Source: Galactobacter sp.
GTDB lineage: Bacteria > Actinomycetota > Actinomycetes > Actinomycetales > Micrococcaceae
NCBI RefSeq assembly: GCF_022712295.1
Contig: NZ_JALAGT010000033.1
Span: 1 to 14,628 of the forward strand
Direction: 5' to 3'
Length of the DNA: 14,628 bases
Positions 1 to 7,706 of the stretch are shown here, piece after piece. The notes below the pieces were generated by a model. The model saw only the letters and a program-made list of their open reading frames with translations, ran no database searches and was not told the DNA's origin. Within the stretch, counting starts at the first letter, position 1, and each line of letters starts with the position of its first letter. A program made the translations under genes and the position numbers.

Positions 1-12
1 CGACAGAAGGGC

Positions 13-2865
13 TCAGTCGAAGAGGACCGCGCCGCCGTCGTCGTAGGGATTGGAGTCCTCCACGTCGCTGAAGTCCCGTTGCGGCCGCTGTGGGGCCGTA
101 TCCACCCCGGGCAGGGTGGGCTCCTCCACACCCGGGCCCAAGGAACTCGAGGGCTCGGGCTCGGCCGATGCTCGTGACGGGGCCTTTCGCGTCTTCGGAG
201 CCGGCTTGGAAGATTTGGTAGCGGGTGAGGTTGCTGCAGTCGGTTCACCGGAGGCACCCCCACCTGTGGGAGAGGTGCCGGCGTCTGCACGCGCCGCGCT
301 GGGAGCCGCGTCTGCGGCGGGAGCCGGGGACCCTCCGTCGGGCATGGGGGCACCCGAACCGCCGCCGGGGCCACCATCTGCACCGCCGGAAGGCGGCAAG
401 GCTGATACCGGGCCGATGACGTCGACGGCCTGCGTCAGCGGCACGCCGGAGCCGTCCCGGCGACCGAACTCCGTGGGCAGCGCACGCGCCACGCCGCCGG
501 AGGTCGCCGCACGGCCGGGGCCCCGGCCCACCCACGCCAGACGCAGGTGATCCTCACCCTTCAGGAAGCGGTGCGCCCGCACGCCGCCGGTGGCGCGGCC
601 CTTGGCGGGGAACTCGCTCAACGGCGTGACCTTCACGGAGCCGCCCTCGGCCCCGGGCAACGGGTCCTGGCCGTCGGAGATCGTGACGACCTGCGCTGAA
701 TCGGGGGAGACCACGCCGAAGAACACAGCCTTGTCCCCGGCCCCCAGCTTGATGCCGGCCATACCACCGGCCGTGCGGCCCTGGGCGCGCACGGCCGAGG
801 CAGGGAAGTGCAGCAACCGGGCCTGCTCTGTGGTGAAGACGAGCTCATCGGCATCCGGGGCGGGCGCCACGGCGAGGACCTTGTCCTTACCCTTCAGGGA
901 GATGGCCTCCCACTCATCCGTGTTGACGGGGTAGTCGGGGCTCAACCGCTTGACCACGCCGTCCTGAGTGCCCATCGCCAGCACCTGGTCCAGTGGCACC
1001 ACGGCCACCAGCTCCTCGCCGCGGCCCAACTGCATGAATTCCTTCACCTTGGCACCATCGCCCAGGTTCACGCCATTGGCCCCGGCGGGCAGCACAGGGA
1101 TCTCCAGCACGGAGGTTCGTACCATCCGGCCGGTGGACGTGATCAGGCCGACGTGCCCGCGCGAGGTCGTGGACACCGTAGAGGCCACGGCGTCGTGACG
1201 GGAGCGGCGCTCACCCAGGGGCTCGGTGGTGTCCGTGGTCCTGGCCAGCCGGCCGGTCTTGGTCAGCACCACCAGGCACGGAGCATCCTTGACCTCCATG
1301 GCCAGCGGCGCCTTCTTGGAGGCGCTGACCGGGTCGGGCATGACCGTGCCCTTGAGCGGCTTGGCGTCGGCCGAGGCCTTCAGCACGGTGCGGCGGTCAT
1401 CACCGTAGGCCTCCGCCACGGCAGCCAGTTCCTCGGAGACCACGCCACGCAGACGCGTATCGGAACCCAGGATCTCCTCGAGCTCCGCGATGGCGGCCAG
1501 CAAGTCGTCGCGCTCCGACTCCAATTCGAGGCGTGAGTACTTGGTCAACTGCCGCAGTCGCAGCTCCAGGATGTGCTCCGCCTGCGGCTGCGAGAGCCCG
1601 AACTCCTGCTGCAGCCCTGACCGCGCTGAGGCGGTGTCCTCCGAATTGCGGATGAGCGCGATGACGCGGTCGATGTCCACGATCGCGATCAGCAGGCCCT
1701 CGACCAGGTGCAGCCTGTCCCGCTTCTTGCCCAGGCGGTAGGTGGTCCGGCGGCGCACCACGTTGAGTCGATGGTTCACGTAGACCGTGAGCAGTTCCAG
1801 CAGCCCCAACGTCTGCGGCTGCCCGTCCACGAGCACCACGTTGTTGATGCCGAAGGAATCCTCCATGGGCGTGTGCTTGTACAGCGCCTGCAGCACCGCG
1901 TTGGGATTGAAGCCGTTCTTCAGCTCGACGACCAGGCGCAGTCCGTGCTCGCGGTCCGTCAGGTCCACCACATCGGAGACGCCCACCAACTTCTTGGCGT
2001 CCGCTGCGTCCTTGATCTTGGAGATGACCTTTTCAGGCCCCACCCCGTAGGGGAGCTCGGTGACCACCAGCGCCTGCTTCCGGGCGGAAACCGGCTCCAG
2101 GGCGACCTTGGCGCGGGTACGGAAGATCCCGCGGCCGGTACGGTAGGCGTCCCTGACCCCGTCCAGCCCCACGATGGTGCCGCCTGAGGGCAGGTCGGGC
2201 CCCGGCACGAACTCCATGATGTCCTCCAACGAGGCATCGGGGTGGTCCAACAGGTGGCGGGCGGCGGAGACCACCTCGCGCAGATTGTGCGGGGCCATGT
2301 TCGTGGCCATGCCGACCGCGATACCGGTGGTGCCGTTGACCAGCAGGTTGGGGAAGGCGGCGGGCAGCACGTCCGGCTGCATCAGCTGGTTGTCGTAGTT
2401 GGGGACGAAGTCGACGACGTCCTCGTCGAGGTCGTTCGTGAGGTCCATGGCGGGCGCGGCCAGGCGCGCCTCGGTGTACCGGGCGGCCGCGGGGCCGTCG
2501 TCCAGGGAACCGAAGTTCCCGTGGCCGTCGATCAGGGGCAGCCGCAGAGAGAAGGACTGGGCCATGCGCACCATGGCGTCGTAGATCGCCGCATCGCCGT
2601 GAGGGTGCAGCTTGCCCATCACCTCACCGGTGACGCGGGCGGACTTCACATGTCCCTTGGCCGGTGCCAGGCCCATCTGCCGCATCATGTAGAGGATGCG
2701 CCGCTGCACGGGCTTCAGTCCGTCCCTGGCATCCGGCAGCGCGCGGGAGTAGATCACCGAGTAGGCGTACTCCAGGTAGGAGTTCTCCATCTCATCCGTG
2801 ACGTCCACGTCGATGATGTGTTCCACCACGTCCGTTGGTGGTGCCTGGCCCTTGCGGGTACCCAT
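13..2865 (-). CDS. parC: DNA topoisomerase IV subunit A (ParC)
   Basis: Type IIA topoisomerase A subunit, 950 residues; with ParE it decatenates chromosomes and relaxes supercoils. Seen in the sequence: the conserved N-terminal breakage-reunion domain (about 25-490), KLHPHGDAAIYD at 85-96, the catalytic pair Arg129-Tyr130 in AAARYTEARL, and the DNA-bending Ile182 in TTGIAVGMATN. A beta-propeller C-terminal domain spans roughly 520-820. I call ParC rather than GyrA because no GyrA box (QRRGGKG-like) is present where the first propeller blade begins. Residues 824-950 are a low-complexity Gly/Pro/Ala/Ser tail with a basic patch (884-898) and an acidic end. The ATG at 2865 is the only in-frame start before an upstream stop. 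A GAGGAG lies 14 nt upstream, further than usual. Divergent from the GNAT fusion gene. GyrA is the alternative but unlikely. Confidence 0.93.
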   Translation of the reverse strand: MGTRKGQAPPTDVVEHIIDVDVTDEMENSYLEYAYSVIYSRALPDARDGLKPVQRRILYMMRQMGLAPAKGHVKSARVTGEVMGKLHPHGDAAIYDAMVRMAQSFSLRLPLIDGHGNFGSLDDGPAAARYTEARLAAPAMDLTNDLDEDVVDFVPNYDNQLMQPDVLPAAFPNLLVNGTTGIAVGMATNMAPHNLREVVSAARHLLDHPDASLEDIMEFVPGPDLPSGGTIVGLDGVRDAYRTGRGIFRTRAKVALEPVSARKQALVVTELPYGVGPEKVISKIKDAADAKKLVGVSDVVDLTDREHGLRLVVELKNGFNPNAVLQALYKHTPMEDSFGINNVVLVDGQPQTLGLLELLTVYVNHRLNVVRRRTTYRLGKKRDRLHLVEGLLIAIVDIDRVIALIRNSEDTASARSGLQQEFGLSQPQAEHILELRLRQLTKYSRLELESERDDLLAAIAELEEILGSDTRLRGVVSEELAAVAEAYGDDRRTVLKASADAKPLKGTVMPDPVSASKKAPLAMEVKDAPCLVVLTKTGRLARTTDTTEPLGERRSRHDAVASTVSTTSRGHVGLITSTGRMVRTSVLEIPVLPAGANGVNLGDGAKVKEFMQLGRGEELVAVVPLDQVLAMGTQDGVVKRLSPDYPVNTDEWEAISLKGKDKVLAVAPAPDADELVFTTEQARLLHFPASAVRAQGRTAGGMAGIKLGAGDKAVFFGVVSPDSAQVVTISDGQDPLPGAEGGSVKVTPLSEFPAKGRATGGVRAHRFLKGEDHLRLAWVGRGPGRAATSGGVARALPTEFGRRDGSGVPLTQAVDVIGPVSALPPSGGADGGPGGGSGAPMPDGGSPAPAADAAPSAARADAGTSPTGGGASGEPTAATSPATKSSKPAPKTRKAPSRASAEPEPSSSLGPGVEEPTLPGVDTAPQRPQRDFSDVEDSNPYDDGGAVLFD

Positions 2866-2889
2866 GCTTGTCTGCCCATCTCCTCATCG

Positions 2890-2909
2890 GGCGCCGTGAC
2901 TGCGGCGCC
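2890..2909. promoter_or_regulatory. Perfect 7-bp inverted repeat between divergent genes
   Basis: GGCGCCG (2890-2896) and CGGCGCC (2903-2909) form a perfect hairpin with a 6-nt loop, 25 nt upstream of the parC start. On the minus strand a weak TAGAAG (2914-2909) sits immediately upstream, so the hairpin could lie at the start of the parC leader or be an operator. Role is inferred; only the symmetry is seen. Confidence 0.4.
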
Positions 2910-2989
2910 TTCTACATGCTCGTGTGACGAATAGGTGACGTGTCGGTGCCCGCAGGAAATTCTGAGGGCGACTCGTCGTACTTATCGAC

Positions 2990-2995
2990 TAGCCT
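2990..2995 (+). promoter_or_regulatory. -10 box of a likely leaderless promoter (GNAT fusion gene)
   Basis: TAGCCT fits the actinobacterial TANNNT -10 consensus and ends 7 nt before the ATG at 3003, placing the predicted transcription start at or next to the start codon. No convincing Shine-Dalgarno precedes that ATG and no clear -35 is visible. This box argues for the ATG at 3003 over the GTG at 2940, which would put the -10 inside the coding region. Confidence 0.5.
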
Positions 2996-3002
2996 CAAGG
3001 GT

Positions 3003-5741
3003 ATGGCCTCCCCGCGACTGCCCGGTGCATATCCCAAGGAGTGGGAAGCGGATGTCGTCCTCAGAGACGGTTCCACCGCTCACGTCCGCCCCATTCGTCC
3101 CTCCGACGCGGCCGAGCTGCAGCGTATGCATCGCGCTCAGTCCGAGCGCTCCATCTACCTGCGCTACTTCACCTATAAGTCCGAGCTGACGCCCAAGGAA
3201 CTGGACAGATTCACCCACGTGGACCACGTCAACCGGGTCGCCCTGGTGATCACGCGGCGCAAGGAGATCATCGCGATCGGTCGCTTCGATCACCTGGAGA
3301 ACACGAGTGAGGCGGAGGTCGCCTTCAACGTCGCCGACGCCCACCACGGAATGGGCCTGGGGTCCATCCTGTTGGAACACCTGGTGGCGGCCGGACGCGA
3401 GTTGGGATTGCGTCGCTTCACCGCTGAGGTGCTGCCGGAGAACCGCCAGATGCTCACCGTCTTCGCGGACGCCGGTTTCGACGTCACCCGCAGATTCGAG
3501 GACGGAGTGGTGATGGTCTCCTTCGACATCGACCCAACCGTTCGCAGCGTGGAGGTCATGGAGTCCCGGGAACACCGTGCGGAGGCCCGCTCCCTGGCGG
3601 AACTGCTGCAGCCGGACTCCGTGGCAGTCATCGGATCCACGCGGGACGGGTTGGGCCGCACCGTCATGGAATCCCTGGTGCAGGGCGGGTTCCGCGGTGA
3701 ACTCGTGGCTGTGAATCCCCGCGCCACCACCGCGGGGGAGTCCGTTCAGGACGGCGTTCGGCTGGTCTCCCGCATCACCGAGGTGGGACACAGTATCGAT
3801 CTGGCGGTCGTGGCGGTGGCTCAGGAGCACCTGCTCTCCGTGGCCCGCGACTGCGCGCAGGCCGGGGTCAAGGGCATGATCGTCATGACGGCCGGCTTCC
3901 GAACCCCCGCAGCCCTGGCGATTCAGCGCGAATTGGTCCGGGTCTCCAGGGCCAACGGCATGCGGGTCGTTGGACCGGCCTCCTTCGGCGTGGTCAACAC
4001 CTCTGAAGATGTTCTGCTCTTCGCCACGCCCGCGGCCAGGAAACCCGTCAGGGGTGGGCTCGGTCTCTTCAGCCAGTCCGCGGCGCTCGGCTCCATGCTG
4101 GACGCCGTGGTGCGCCGCCACGGGCTGGGCGTCTCCGCCTCGGTCAATGCCGGACACCGGGCCGACGTCTCCGGCAACGACCTGATGCAGTACTTCGAGG
4201 ACGACCCGGCCACGAAGGTGGTGGGCATGTACCTGGAGAGCTTCGGTAACCCCAGGAAGTTCTCCCGGATTGCCCGCAGGCTCTCCCGTGCCAAGCCGGT
4301 GGTGGTCGCGAAGTCCGACTACATGGGCTTGCGGCTGCCTCCCGGTCACGACGCCCGTACCACCCAGGCGCCGGCCGGCGCCGTCTCCGCCATGCTGCGG
4401 CAGTCCGGCGTGATCCAGGTCAAGAGCCAGGAGTCCCTGGCCGACGTCTCCCAGCTGTTGCTCTCCCAGCCCCTGCCGGGCGGGCCGCGGGTCGCGGTGC
4501 TGTCCAATTCCGATTCGCTGGCCTCCGTGGTCGCGGAACACGCCATGGCCCGGGACCTGTCGGTGACGCTCGTGGTGGATGACCTCGACCCCCTAGCCAC
4601 ACCGGATTCAGTGCCCGACGGCCTCCCGGACCTGGCGGCCCACACCGGACACCGCGCCGTACCCGGCCTCTCCGAGGCCGTGGCGAGCGCCTCGGCCCGC
4701 GCGGACGTCGACGCCATCGTGGTGGTCCTCCTCCCGGTCCCCGGGGCCAGCGGACACGACCTGGCCGCCACCGTGGTGGCCGCCTCCGGCGACACCACCG
4801 TGCTCGGCTGCTTCGCCGGCCACATGGGGCAGGACGCCCCAGTGACCGGCATCGTCGAGGGGCTGCCCTGCTACCCCAACCTCACAGCGTGCATGAACGC
4901 GCTGAACCTTGCCGTGATCTACCGCCGCTGGCTTGAACAGGACCCCGGGGAACTCACCGAACCAGAGGGCATCGATCGTGACCGCGCCCGCACCCTCGTG
5001 GACGGCTACACGGAAGGATGGGCCGGCACCGGTCTGAAACGCCTGGGTCAGGACGAGGCCGCTGAACTGCTGGGCTGCTACGGCGTACGGGTCAACCGCT
5101 CCGTCGGCTTCACCACCGTGGACGAGGCGCTCGCCGCGGCCGCCGAGGTGGGCTATCCGGTGGCACTGAAGACCACGGACGAGATGCTCAGCCACCGGCT
5201 GGACCTTGGCGGGGTGAGACTGAACATCAACTCGGAGGAGGCCCTGCGCCACGACATCGAGTCCATGAGGCAGGTGCTCTCCGACTACGGGGACGTGCAT
5301 CTGGAGGTCCAGGCCATGTCCCCGGCCGGCCAGGGTTGCCTGGTGCGGGCCTTGGAGGATCCGCTGATGGGGCCCTTGGTGTCCTTCGGGCTCACAGGCG
5401 ACGCCGTGAATCTGCTGGACGACTGGGCGCACGCCGCCGCACCGTTCTCGCCGGGCGTGGTCCACGACATGATCAGGGAGCCACGCGCGGCCGCGAAACT
5501 CTTCGGATACGAGGGGCTGCCGCCACTGGACACCGAGGCGCTGGAAGACCTGCTGACCAGGATCGGTCGGCTGAAGGACGACCTGCCGCAGGTGGCCATG
5601 ATCGAGTTCAACCCGGTCCTGGTCTCACGCGACGGCATCCATGTTCTGTCCGCAGACGTTCGGGTGGGTAATCCGGTGCAGCGCACCGATTCCGCTCGCC
5701 GGGCCATGTCGTTGCCCGGGCGCAACAGGAGCCAGTCCTGA
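3003..5741 (+). CDS. GNAT acetyltransferase fused to ADP-forming acyl-CoA-synthetase-like module
   Basis: A 912-residue cytoplasmic fusion. Order: GNAT domain (about 15-185; acetyl-CoA loop HHGMGLG at 114-120), CoA-binding Rossmann domain (about 198-325; SVAVIGSTRDGLG), succinyl-CoA-ligase-like segments (about 350-640; FSQSAALGSML at 356-366), and an ATP-grasp domain (about 675-890; K723, HRLDLGGV at 731-738, EFNPV at 868-872). This is the domain set of protein lysine acetyltransferases of the Pat type, but with GNAT at the N-terminus rather than the C-terminus. Such enzymes typically acetylate acyl-CoA synthetases and sense acyl-CoA through the synthetase-like part. The SHTG phosphohistidine signature of active ADP-forming synthetases is not seen; the matching stretch reads PPGHDARTTQAPAG (446-459), so that module may be regulatory only. 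The GTG at 2940 would add 21 unconserved-looking residues. Confidence 0.88.
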   Translation: MASPRLPGAYPKEWEADVVLRDGSTAHVRPIRPSDAAELQRMHRAQSERSIYLRYFTYKSELTPKELDRFTHVDHVNRVALVITRRKEIIAIGRFDHLENTSEAEVAFNVADAHHGMGLGSILLEHLVAAGRELGLRRFTAEVLPENRQMLTVFADAGFDVTRRFEDGVVMVSFDIDPTVRSVEVMESREHRAEARSLAELLQPDSVAVIGSTRDGLGRTVMESLVQGGFRGELVAVNPRATTAGESVQDGVRLVSRITEVGHSIDLAVVAVAQEHLLSVARDCAQAGVKGMIVMTAGFRTPAALAIQRELVRVSRANGMRVVGPASFGVVNTSEDVLLFATPAARKPVRGGLGLFSQSAALGSMLDAVVRRHGLGVSASVNAGHRADVSGNDLMQYFEDDPATKVVGMYLESFGNPRKFSRIARRLSRAKPVVVAKSDYMGLRLPPGHDARTTQAPAGAVSAMLRQSGVIQVKSQESLADVSQLLLSQPLPGGPRVAVLSNSDSLASVVAEHAMARDLSVTLVVDDLDPLATPDSVPDGLPDLAAHTGHRAVPGLSEAVASASARADVDAIVVVLLPVPGASGHDLAATVVAASGDTTVLGCFAGHMGQDAPVTGIVEGLPCYPNLTACMNALNLAVIYRRWLEQDPGELTEPEGIDRDRARTLVDGYTEGWAGTGLKRLGQDEAAELLGCYGVRVNRSVGFTTVDEALAAAAEVGYPVALKTTDEMLSHRLDLGGVRLNINSEEALRHDIESMRQVLSDYGDVHLEVQAMSPAGQGCLVRALEDPLMGPLVSFGLTGDAVNLLDDWAHAAAPFSPGVVHDMIREPRAAAKLFGYEGLPPLDTEALEDLLTRIGRLKDDLPQVAMIEFNPVLVSRDGIHVLSADVRVGNPVQRTDSARRAMSLPGRNRSQS

Positions 5742-5796
5742 CCCGTTGTCCCGGCGGCGGTCCCCGGTGCCACACGCGCCAGTGGGCGAACGCCGA

Positions 5797-5802
5797 TAGA
5801 CT
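5797..5802 (+). promoter_or_regulatory. -10 box of a likely leaderless promoter (DUF5998 gene)
   Basis: TAGACT is a very good actinobacterial -10 hexamer and ends 6 nt before the ATG at 5809, with no Shine-Dalgarno between them. The expected transcription start falls on the start codon. A small GGCG-AA-CGCC palindrome (5785-5794) lies just upstream in the spacer. No clear -35 is seen. Confidence 0.6.
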
Positions 5803-5808
5803 GGGCGT

Positions 5809-6471
5809 ATGGCTGAACACGCAGCGGACTCCCGTGCCGCACTTGACGCCGATCTGTCCCTGACCGGGTTCTACCCGCATCTGGTCACGGATCTCGTCGC
5901 AGAAGAACTCGCAGAGGCAACCGTTGTCTCCCACTTGGTGCAGATGGAGACCCACGTGGACCGTGCCGAGGTGCATCGCCACCTCACGGTCCTGGTGCTG
6001 ACCTCCCACGACCTGGTGATCCTGCACGTGGACGATCAGGATCCGGAGGGCGGCACCGGCCGTGCCAACGTCTCCGCAGAAACCGTCTCCCTGGCCCGAG
6101 TGGATTCCGTGGTCATCTCCTCCGTGTACCCCGAGCCGGACCGTTACGTTGCAGGCAGCGGCCCACGCGAGCTGACGCTCGGCGTCGCCTGGTCTGGCGG
6201 CCAGCGCCTGGACGTGTATTCAGCGGCCTGTAACGACCCGCAGTGCGACGCAGACCACGGCTTCACCGGCCAGAGTGTCCGTGAGGATCTGCTGGTACGG
6301 GTCTCTGCGGACGCGGACGGACGGGACCGGCTGACGCAGGCCCGTGCCTTCGCCAAGCGCTTGCGTGCGGCAACGGCATGCGCGGCCCAGCCACGCGATA
6401 CCGCAGCGGGGCGACAGGAACACCAGGGACGGCGAGGCCTGGTGCGTTCCTCGAGGGGCGATCATCGCTGA
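5809..6471 (+). CDS. DUF5998 family protein
   Basis: A 220-residue soluble protein with no signal peptide or membrane segment, of the actinobacterial DUF5998 family (function unknown to me). Support is the conserved block DPQCDADHGFTG (143-154), followed by EDLLVRVSADADG and the terminal AFAKRLRAAT helix (180-189). It contains Cys141 and Cys146 near Asp/His, which could bind metal, but this is conjecture. Family members I recall end near the AFAKRL helix; here about 30 Arg/Gly/Gln-rich residues follow (191-220), encoded in DNA that overlaps or precedes the next gene. That tail may be a weakly constrained read-through. The start is set by the TAGACT box 6 nt upstream. Probably co-transcribed with the phosphodiesterase gene downstream, a pairing I recall in other actinobacteria. 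Confidence 0.85.
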   Translation: MAEHAADSRAALDADLSLTGFYPHLVTDLVAEELAEATVVSHLVQMETHVDRAEVHRHLTVLVLTSHDLVILHVDDQDPEGGTGRANVSAETVSLARVDSVVISSVYPEPDRYVAGSGPRELTLGVAWSGGQRLDVYSAACNDPQCDADHGFTGQSVREDLLVRVSADADGRDRLTQARAFAKRLRAATACAAQPRDTAAGRQEHQGRRGLVRSSRGDHR

Positions 6472-7627
6472 GCTCGGGCTGCCGCACCCACCTGCGTACG
6501 GCAGCTCCTCACTGGCAGATCTCATGCCCTCCGTCGCTGCGGCCTTGGGCGTGGACGGATACACCGATGTGGTCGGCGTGCCTCGGGCCAAGAAGGCCGT
6601 GGTGGTCCTCGTGGACGGGCTGGGTTCCACCCTGCTGAAACGCCACTCGTCCTACGCGCCTACCCTGAAGTCGGCCTCGGCCACGGCCGGGTCCAAGGTC
6701 CTGGATACCGTGTTCCCGTCCACCACGGCTGCAGCACTGACGTCCCTGGCGACGGGCACCTCCCCATCGGTCCACGGCATCGTGGGCTATGACGCCTTCG
6801 ACCCGGTCAGACGACGCGTGGTCAATCAACTGGGGTCATGGCCCAAGGACCTTGACCCGGAGGCCTGGCAGCCCGTGCCGACCCTGTTCGAGCAGTTGCC
6901 TGCGCACGGTGTGGAGGTCACCACCGTCTCACGTGACAAGTTCAGGTCCTCCGCGCTGACCCGCGCGTCGCTGCGAGGCGGGCGCTTCGTGGCGGCAGCC
7001 AACGCGGAGACGAGGGTCAAGCTGACCCTGGACGCCCTCCGCAAGAGCAAACGCGGATTGGTCTACCTCTACTGGGACGACCTGGACAAGGTGGGGCACT
7101 CCCACGGGGTGAATTCTCCCAAATGGCTGGCGACACTGGAGGAACTGGATTCCTGCATGCGTCGCCTGGCAGCCGGTGTCGACTCAGACACGTTGGTCCT
7201 GGTGAGCGCCGATCACGGCATGGTGGACGTTCCCCGCAGCGCCCGCCTGGACTATGCCTCCGAGGATCCGGCCCTGCTGGACGGCGTGGAGTTCACGGCG
7301 GGCGAGCCGCGCGGCGTGCAACTGCACTTCTCGCCAGACGCCTCGGACGCTCAGCGCACGGCCACGCGCCAGGCCTGGGAGGGCCTACACGGCAACGAGG
7401 CGTGGATCGTCACACGCCAGGAGGCCCTTGACCTGGGTTGGTTCGGTCCGGCACCGCGCGCCGGAGTTCCGGAACGGATCGGAGACCTGATCATCGCCGC
7501 GCATGCCGACGTCGCCTTCTACGACTCACGACGCTCGCTACCCAAGGCCTTCGACATGGTGGGACAGCACGGTTCGCTCACCAAGGCGGAACGGAAGATT
7601 CCCTTGGTGTTCCTGGCTCGGCCCTGA
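6344..7627 (+). CDS. Alkaline phosphatase superfamily protein, NPP type (start uncertain)
   Basis: A cytoplasmic metal-dependent phosphodiesterase/pyrophosphatase-like protein. Numbering from the GTG at 6344, all expected ligands of the nucleotide pyrophosphatase/phosphodiesterase fold are visible: Asp91 in VVLVDGLG, nucleophile Thr128 in FPSTTAAALTSLATG, Asp248 and His252 in DLDKVGH, Asp290-His291 in SADHGM, and His409 in GQHGSL. The active site is complete; the substrate is unknown. The N-terminus is problematic. Protein that looks real begins at about residue 43 (ELGLPHPPAYGS). Upstream in-frame starts are only GTG 6344 and GTG 6365, both inside the DUF5998 gene, and residues 1-41 read like an out-of-frame shadow. 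The next ATG (6524) would cut off the conserved-looking start. A GAGGGG at 6453-6458 precedes ATC codons at 6461 and 6464, not a normal start. The gene ends inside a tandem repeat. Confidence 0.85.
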   Translation: MPSPSACVRQRHARPSHAIPQRGDRNTRDGEAWCVPRGAIIAELGLPHPPAYGSSSLADLMPSVAAALGVDGYTDVVGVPRAKKAVVVLVDGLGSTLLKRHSSYAPTLKSASATAGSKVLDTVFPSTTAAALTSLATGTSPSVHGIVGYDAFDPVRRRVVNQLGSWPKDLDPEAWQPVPTLFEQLPAHGVEVTTVSRDKFRSSALTRASLRGGRFVAAANAETRVKLTLDALRKSKRGLVYLYWDDLDKVGHSHGVNSPKWLATLEELDSCMRRLAAGVDSDTLVLVSADHGMVDVPRSARLDYASEDPALLDGVEFTAGEPRGVQLHFSPDASDAQRTATRQAWEGLHGNEAWIVTRQEALDLGWFGPAPRAGVPERIGDLIIAAHADVAFYDSRRSLPKAFDMVGQHGSLTKAERKIPLVFLARP

Positions 7628-7692
7628 TCCCTTCGGCCCTGATCCCCTCGACCCTGTTGCGGCCGACCCTGCTGCGGTCGACCCTGTAGATG
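7618..7692. repeat. Tandem 15-bp repeat, five units
   Basis: Five contiguous units of exactly 15 bp: TCGGCCCTGATCCCT (7618), TCGGCCCTGATCCCC (7633), TCGACCCTGTTGCGG (7648), CCGACCCTGCTGCGG (7663) and TCGACCCTGTAGATG (7678). All share YCGRCCCTG; two subtypes are visible, GATCCCY and TGCGG endings. Unit 1 contains the last codons and the TGA stop of the phosphodiesterase gene; the array fills the gap to the convergent sepH stop. Fifteen is a multiple of three, so the array would read as pentapeptide repeats if the stop were lost. Confidence 0.85.
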
Positions 7693-7706
7693 GCCTTCGG
7701 GGGCTC

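Noticed and set aside
808..1536. 242-residue open frame on the plus strand inside parC (also 2242-2934 and 1708-2187)
   Set aside because: Antisense to strongly conserved ParC sequence and rich in His/Gln/Gly; no protein family resemblance.
13..2865. Assignment as gyrA
   Set aside because: The GyrA box is absent at the start of the propeller, and the chromosomal context is not gyrB-gyrA.
2940..3002. GTG start at 2940 for the GNAT fusion
   Set aside because: Adds 21 residues that do not look conserved and places the TAGCCT box within the coding sequence.
2982..4541. 519-residue open frame on the minus strand inside the GNAT fusion gene
   Set aside because: Gln/His/Gly-rich composition without domains; it is a typical antisense shadow of a high-GC gene.
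7618..7692. CRISPR array
   Set aside because: Units are 15 bp and contiguous with no spacers, and there are no cas genes.
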